This document shows, piece by piece, positions 58,552 to 64,000 of a stretch of 64,000 bases of DNA. The first letter of the stretch is position 1. Every line of letters begins with the position of its first letter. The notes under the pieces were generated by a model, which worked only from the letters and a program-made list of their open reading frames with translations, made no database searches and was not told where the DNA came from. The stretch comes from Cannabis sativa (Eukaryota > Streptophyta > Magnoliopsida > Rosales > Cannabaceae): assembly GCF_029168945.1 (NCBI RefSeq), contig NC_083610.1, positions 71,725,580 to 71,789,579 on the forward strand, given 5' to 3'. A program made the position numbers and the translations under genes.

Positions 58552-59743
58552 TATATTTTTTTTTAAGAGTAACATAAAGGTTAGACTAAAGAAAGAAGAG
58601 ATTTTGTCAATTTAAAAAAAAATCGTTATCTGTCCTAACAGCATGTTAAACCAATCTATAAACATTATAATTAACACTTATATAAGAGAAGGATATATTT
58701 TCCAAAAACTAAACAATAAAACTTTAGGTTATGTTGTTTACTTTCTAAGATATTAGCATTTGTTGTTCCCACTTCCTACCCACACAAAATGATTCTTATA
58801 GATAAACAAAGATCCCCATCCATTCATTTTTTAATAATGGCTTTTTCTTCTTCTTTTTGGTAATTAGACAAAATAATAAATAATAATAATAATAATAATA
58901 GGGTCCACACAACCTCTAAAGGTATATAAGTCTAGCTTGACCAAAGATATAATGTCCCCCACTCACACAAACAAAAATTAAGCCTAGTGTTATGGATTTA
59001 ATCATATTTCATCACCTCATCACTTACTTTACATCATCATCCTCATTCATTTCAACCATGTCAAAACGGGGTCCATTTACCTCATCTCTTCACAATCACA
59101 GAGTGAATAAAGGACTTTGAGGGGTTTTGGCTAAAGGGACATGGATCCCATTTCCCACCCTTTATTTGATCTAAGAACTAGTATCAAACACTTTAATTTA
59201 TACTATACCATTTTTGTTTAAAACCTTCCCCGAATGGATATATATTAATTAGTACCTTATTTGTATGCCTAACCAAATCAAATAACAAATAACCCCAGAT
59301 CAGATTCATCATGAGTTTGACTTAATTAACCCAAATATGATACATACCTACAATAGAAGGAAGAGAAATTAAACTAAAAATATTAAAAAAGAAAACAGCA
59401 TAATACCTTATTCTGGCTACATATGTTTGACAGCTAAAGACACTTATAAATTATCTCAACTACTACTACTAACTGTGATGAAGCTGTTACAAGGCAGCTT
59501 TCTATAACAATATATGACCGTACTAAAACTTAAATATCTAAAATTCTCCTTAGTACATATAATGCTGCTGATTAAACCCTCTACTGTTAGTTCTTCCATT
59601 CAGCTATCTAATTCATCATCATCATCATTCAATATTATATATACATCTCACCTTCCTAATCTGGTAGCTCTTGGGTGCATAACACATCCGGGAGTACAAC
59701 AAAATTGCACCACAAAGTTAACCAAGTAAGAAAAAATCAGAAC
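58552..59743. other. Non-coding; includes the 3' flank of the host gene
   Basis: A (TAA)n run lies at 58877-58900. The stretch just left of 59744 is probably the 3' UTR of the minus-strand gene. The ORF at 59514-59729 runs against it and has no domain. No other gene is seen. Confidence 0.5.
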
Positions 59744-61445
59744 TTATGATCCAGCATTTCTCATTTTTCCATTTAAGTGGAGAAAAGGAGGACTTGGCTT
59801 CAAATTACAAAACTGCTGATCGTCGATTCCATTATCAAAAGATGGCTTTCGTTTTCGCACGGCTGCTTCTACACCTTTGTATGAACTTAATGCCTGGCAA
59901 GCATTGCCTCTAGGAGGAAACATGGAGCACCCTTTATCCAATAATGGTAATTGGTCACAAAACTTGCCTCCCTCTCGGGGATTAACGTCTGCAATAGCCT
60001 GGGGTTGCTTGTTCTCAACACTCATAGGACCCAATCGCAAAGATAGATCACACCCAATATTGCATTGTCTATCATCTGTATCTATGATCATATTTGGTTC
60101 TGTGTTCTTCAAAGAGGCATCTTCATGACAGGAAAGATCCTTGACCACACCGAGTTTAGAGTCTTTTAAAGCATCACTGGTAAGTTTAGGAAGGAGGGCG
60201 ACATCTTGCCAAAGTTGTTCAAACTGGGGGGCATTTCCCCCATAATAAAGAGGGTAAGCTGAAAATGAGTTAGATGGTTTATAATTACTAAGGGCTAGGA
60301 GTTGGTCATAGCTGTTAGATGGGGTGATGTTGTTTCCGGATGGAGGCGGTGAAAACATAGCAGTAGAAATGTTGTTTACAGAAAAATTGTTTCTAAAGTG
60401 AGAGCTGAGATGGTTAGAAGATCTCAAAAGATTCGAACCAGTAGCAGCATTTTCCAACAAGCTTGGAGATACAGATGGAACCTCTGAAGTGTTGGGAGTC
60501 AGGTAACATCTTGGGTGACAATTTCGTTGGCTTCTTGAGGCTCTTCTTGGTATACACCCCAAGTTGAGAGCAGCTATACAAACATTTGGTAAATCAAAGG
60601 GAATATAATTATAAAAACATGATAACTTAAACTAGAAACTAGAACTCTTCTCAAACATAGTAATGTCCACACAATCCAAACAAAATGATAAAAACAAGTA
60701 CTTTGAAGTCATAGAACAGTTACTATTTACAAAAATTTCAACTCTTATGTTTTAGATGAAGAAAAGCCCTTTCTTTGTTCAGATATATGCAATATATAAG
60801 TTTTTGTACCTTCAATACAAGGCTGAATAAACTCGCCGGTTTCAGTACTTTCATCGAGTCGAATGATCGTACTGATGGCATCATTTGTTCGATCCCAGAG
60901 TGTCTTTAGGTCCATATATTCAGCCTATGCATGAAGAAAAAAACGAAAAAAATAAAATAAAATAAAATATAAACTGTTCTGTTCAAAGAAGAAAAACAAA
61001 AAGGAAAGTGGAAAGGGATTTTCAAGAATAATACTTTGAACCCCAGAAGAATCAGCCATTTGGATTTGATTGATGAGACACTAAGAGAGATAAACTATAC
61101 CTCAGAGTTGGCTTTAGAGTACATAATTTCTTCAGCTCTGAGCACAACAATTGGGAGCTTCTCTTGCCATTCTTTGTTCTGTTTAGTAGAAGAATTATGA
61201 ATCTCATTCGCAACCCTTTAAACAAAAAAGCCCAGATTATTAGATACAAATAAACTCAATATAATTTACACATTTCAAAAACCCCAACAAGGGAGAAAAA
61301 AAAAACAAAAGAAAAGAAAAAAGTATTTTCTTTTAAAGAGAAACCTGAAAATCTCTTTAATAAGAGAACCCCTGATGGGCTGGTGTCTATCACTATGCCA
61401 AGCTCTTCTAACACACTCATACGGTCTTGGACCTGGTCTAGGCAT
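59744..61445 (-). CDS. Host gene: KIX-like, EAR-motif protein, 386 residues
   Basis: Four minus-strand exons, 61445-61345, 61215-61101, 60924-60810 and 60573-59744, join in phase through GT-AG introns to 1161 nt (386 codons plus stop). The start ATG gives MPRPGPRPYECVRRAWHS, an N-terminus I recall as strongly conserved in a plant family without an established name. Residues about 16-95 follow the KIX pattern (Trp, QP..., LIKEIF, EKLPIVV..AEEIMYSKANSEAEYMDL), which suggests binding of activation domains as in Mediator MED15. The C-terminal half is Ser/Asn-rich and disordered, with an LSLRL (LxLxL, EAR-like) motif at 287-291 and a basic VRKRKP patch at 349-354. A nuclear co-regulator is inferred, not shown. 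A possible 5' UTR intron begins at a GTAAGA near 61605. Confidence 0.88.
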
Positions 61446-62230
61446 AACTTTAATTAAAAAATAAAAGAAAATAAAATATACTTATATATTCTATGATAGA
61501 TAAAGCTTCAACCCTTTCGAGAACTTGTTGTAGTGAATGGCCTTCAAGTCTTCAATTTCAGCCTCTTCTTCTTCTTCTTCAAATACCCTTTTGATGTTTC
61601 TTACCTCACTGACTAAAATGTAGTTCAACAATAAGTAAGCACACAGAAAGGTTGAATTTTTATATTTTTTTTTCTTTAATAAAAAAAAATGGTGGGGGCT
61701 TATATGTTTGCTTTTCTTTATGCTTCTTTTACTGTCAGAAGTTGAATAATTTCAACAGGTTCAATTGATGAGTTTGGTGTGTTCCCCACTCATCCACATG
61801 CCTGCTTCCCCAAGCCTCAAAAACTCCCTCTTTCTTTCTCTCTCTCTCTCTTCTTCTTCTTCTTCTTCTTCTTAGTTTTTTTTTTTCACTTTGGCTCTAT
61901 CTCTCTCTCTCTTTATCCTGACCAGTCGTGTAGTGTTGTAAGGGGAAAGAGACTTGATGAATTTGTCATTGTCGGTAGTGCATAAGCAAACATCAACCTC
62001 TCACTGTTAATAAACAGAACATTTTCCTCACATACCAAAAAGAGAACAATATTGTACATAAATGATATTTTTTTTATAGCTTTTACACGTGTCGATCTTT
62101 GGCACATCCTTTCCAGTGTACTGTTGTTTCTTTGTTTTACAGTATCAGATCAGAGATGATGCGTGTAAATTGGGTTGAACTATTTTTCACTTTGGTTTTA
62201 TTCAATTGACTATTGAGTAGTAAAACTGAA
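61446..62230 (-). promoter_or_regulatory. 5' UTR and promoter region of the host gene
   Basis: Contains CTT/CT runs at 61567-61583 and 61837-61876 and another CT run near 61900, that is GA/GAA-rich on the coding strand, common in plant leaders. The region 61760-62100 holds no gene on either strand. Confidence 0.5.
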
Positions 62231-62239
62231 AAAGAAAAC

Positions 62240-62613
62240 TAAGAGCATCTCCAAGGGAGCTCATCAAATTTAGTGTCACACTATCACTAAATTTGATGTT
62301 AAAAACTATCTTCACTCCAACCACAACACCAAAAATTACACTAAAAAAATATTCCTTATTATTATATTAATTTTTTAATAAAAAAAAAACTAAAAAATCT
62401 GTCAAATGCGAAAACAAGTAAAAATATAGACATATAGACATATATAAAAATTAGTTATAAACAAAAAAAAAAAAAATATGCCGTGTGAACAGTGCACGGC
62501 ATATATGCCGTGCACTGTAGCACACACAGCAATTTAGTATCATATTTGCAGCTACGTTGGAGGGCTTATTCTACTGCATCACCAAATTTGATGCCTCCTT
62601 GGTGATGCTCTAA
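62240..62613. mobile_element. Tourist-like MITE (368 bp) with TAA TSD
   Basis: Element 62243-62610: GAGCATCTCCAAGGGAGCTC at the left and, inverted, GAGCATCACCAAGGAGGC at the right; TAA on both sides. Its centre holds a perfect 28 bp palindrome at 62490-62517 (core cggcatatatgccg). Confidence 0.9.
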
Positions 62614-63159
62614 GGCTTTTTTTCACCTTGTAAAAAGATTATTCCTTTCCCTTCTTTCTTTGCAAGGACGAAGAAGAACAGTTCCAAACAGCTAGCTAGC
62701 TACCTTTCATACTGAAAATGTACTCTATTTATTCATTGAAATCATACACCAAATTCAAATGAAGTAATTTCTCTTGAGTATTTTCTTCTTGTAAGTGCTC
62801 TCTATAAAATAAATTGCTATTTATGTGTAGTCAGTTAGAGAAGTGGAATTGGGAACCAGAGAGGATTTTCTAGTGTTATTTTTTCTTTATGTAGTTTTGG
62901 GTAATTTAAGGGTACACATTTCAACAGTCATTATATCTCTATTTCTTTTTGCATCTAGGATAAATTGTAGTTACTTAGAATTATATGTAAATTATAAAAA
63001 AATTATAAACAATTTAGTTTACAGTATTAAAAAAGGAAATTTGAAATTCTATACCTAATAAACTTTAATATTATTTCCCTAAACTTAAATGTTATACTAT
63101 AAGCTATATGTGACTACATTTTCTTTATCCCCGTAATACCCCTCCCATTTGAACCAAAC

Positions 63160-63160
<1 letters not shown>
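62614..63160. other. Non-coding spacer
   Basis: AT-rich; the ORF at 62843-63058 has no recognisable domain. This may be the promoter side of the possible gene starting at 63434. Confidence 0.4.

Positions 63161-63163
<3 letters not shown>

Positions 63164-63204
<41 letters not shown>
63164..63204. repeat. (CT)n microsatellite
   Basis: About 40 bp of CT, at the start of a GC-rich leader-like stretch. Confidence 0.95.
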
Positions 63205-63206
<2 letters not shown>

Positions 63207-63448
63207 CCAAACGCACGACGCCTCAACCAAAGACGACGACCGCCGAGGACCACCCACAACCTCCGACGAAGGACCCAGCCCCCCTCTCTCTTCCTCTCTC
63301 TCAATCTGTCAGCCTCAACCCACCGAAAACCCCAAGCCTCAACCCACGGTGACGGCGCAGCGGCCTTCGACCCACCCAATCGACGACAAGCCCACAGTGA
63401 CCGGCCTTCGACCCACTCAATCCACGCCGAACCATGTCTAAATCGAAG
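63205..63448 (+). CDS. Possible 5' end of a host gene (leader and first short exon)
   Basis: GC content rises sharply at 63205-63430, as in plant 5' UTRs. ACCATGTC at 63434 is a good start context and gives five codons (MSKSK) before AAG/GTATGT, a strong donor at 63448/63449. The remaining exons would lie beyond the window, so the product is unknown. The Ser/Leu-rich ORF across the CT run is low complexity and probably not translated. Confidence 0.35.
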
Positions 63449-64000
63449 GTATGTTTTGATTATTTTGTTTTTTTTTTAAGAAAGTGTTTAAGATTTATTG
63501 GGTTTGTGATTTTGTTTGGAATTGTTTGTGTTTAAGATTTATTGTTTGTGATTTAAGAAATTTTTTGTGGAATTGAGATTGGAGTGTTTCGGATCTGTGA
63601 AAGGAGAAGGGATTGGGGTGATTCGGATCTGGGGAAGAAGAGGGTTCGATGGGCCTGTTTGGGGTCCGATGGTCTTATGTTGGGGTCGGGTCCGATGGTC
63701 CGATTGTCATTGGGTCCGATGGTCCGATGGTCGGACTGTCATGGGGTCCGACGGTCCAACTGTTTGGGGATACGTGGGTCCGATGGGTGCCAAAAATTGG
63801 GTGTTGTTTGGGTCCGATGGCTACCAATCAGACCTTCATAATTGGTCCGATTGGTAGCCATCGAACCCGTGTTTTTTTTTTTGGTTTTATTAATTATTAA
63901 TTATTTAGTTATTGTTTTATGTATTATTTTATTTTTAATGATTTATTAAGTATTTTTTAATTAATTATTGTTTTATTACCAATTAATAATTATTGTTTTA
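63449..64000. repeat. Putative intron with GGTCCGATGG repeats and a hairpin
   Basis: Between 63640 and 63850 the word GGTCCGATGG or a close variant occurs about ten times. At 63815-63865 cgatggctaccaatcagacc faces ggtccgattggtagccatcg across a 9 base loop: a 20 bp hairpin with one mismatch. The rest is T-rich. Confidence 0.75.

Noticed and set aside
63149..63379. Ser/Leu-rich and Arg/Glu-rich ORFs
   Set aside because: They are translations of a CT microsatellite and the following leader.
1..64000. tRNA or rRNA genes
   Set aside because: I looked for tRNA arms and rRNA-like stretches and saw none; the only tRNA-related words are the retrotransposon primer sites.

Overview
This is plant nuclear DNA, almost certainly from a eudicot. 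It is AT-rich, has GT-AG introns, and is packed with nested plant-type transposable elements (Copia, Gypsy/Tekay, Gypsy/Tat, LINE, MULE, hAT-like and several MITE families). Only one clearly intact host gene is visible (59744-61445, minus strand), plus a possible 5' end of another at the right edge. I cannot name the species.

Layout. 1-10349: a minus-strand Copia LTR element with two nearly identical 1.9 kb LTRs (177-2070 and 8455-10349) around a decayed interior. The left LTR is followed by a second leader, so the copies are in tandem. This array sits inside the integrase of an older minus-strand Gypsy/Tekay element (10350-16084). 16085-19900: AT-rich degenerate repeats. 19935-22857: a 2.9 kb MULE derivative with long TIRs and an 8 bp target-site duplication. 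It carries a transposase 5' fragment, DUF1985-like exon fragments and a captured host-gene fragment (DUF3537 type). 24700-25070: a GCATGC-rich minisatellite. 25300-27320: a dead LINE. 27892-38980: a Gypsy/Tat-type element with 786 bp LTRs and TSD TTACC; its integrase core is deleted and its pol has stops, but it carries an apparently intact four-exon antisense gene of 942 codons. 39528-39870: a MULE-type MITE.

41436-54216: a hAT-like element (8 bp TSD) split by an 11.6 kb MULE (42379-53944, 9 bp TSD). The MULE has a plus-strand MURA-type transposase gene (FLYWCH/MULE core, SWIM finger, CCHC knuckle) and a convergent minus-strand DUF1985-ULP1-like protease gene. This two-gene plan resembles the Arabidopsis KAONASHI/VANDAL MULEs. 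About 40 copies of a short palindrome of the form GAAAC(C/T)(G/A)GTTTC are scattered through its introns, spacer and a few coding sites, and I saw none elsewhere in the window. This is the strongest candidate for an undescribed system: a set of element-wide recognition sites for an element-encoded factor.

54640-57465: a cluster of foldback elements (inverted copies about 930 bp long, one with a 10 bp TSD) with a Tourist-like MITE inside one of them. 57640-58002: an orphan RNase H remnant. 58124-58542: another MULE-type MITE. 59744-61445: a host gene for a 386-residue protein with a KIX-like N-terminus and an LxLxL (EAR-like) motif. 62243-62610: a Tourist-like MITE. 63164-64000: a CT-rich leader with a short candidate first exon and a GGTCCGATGG-repeat intron.
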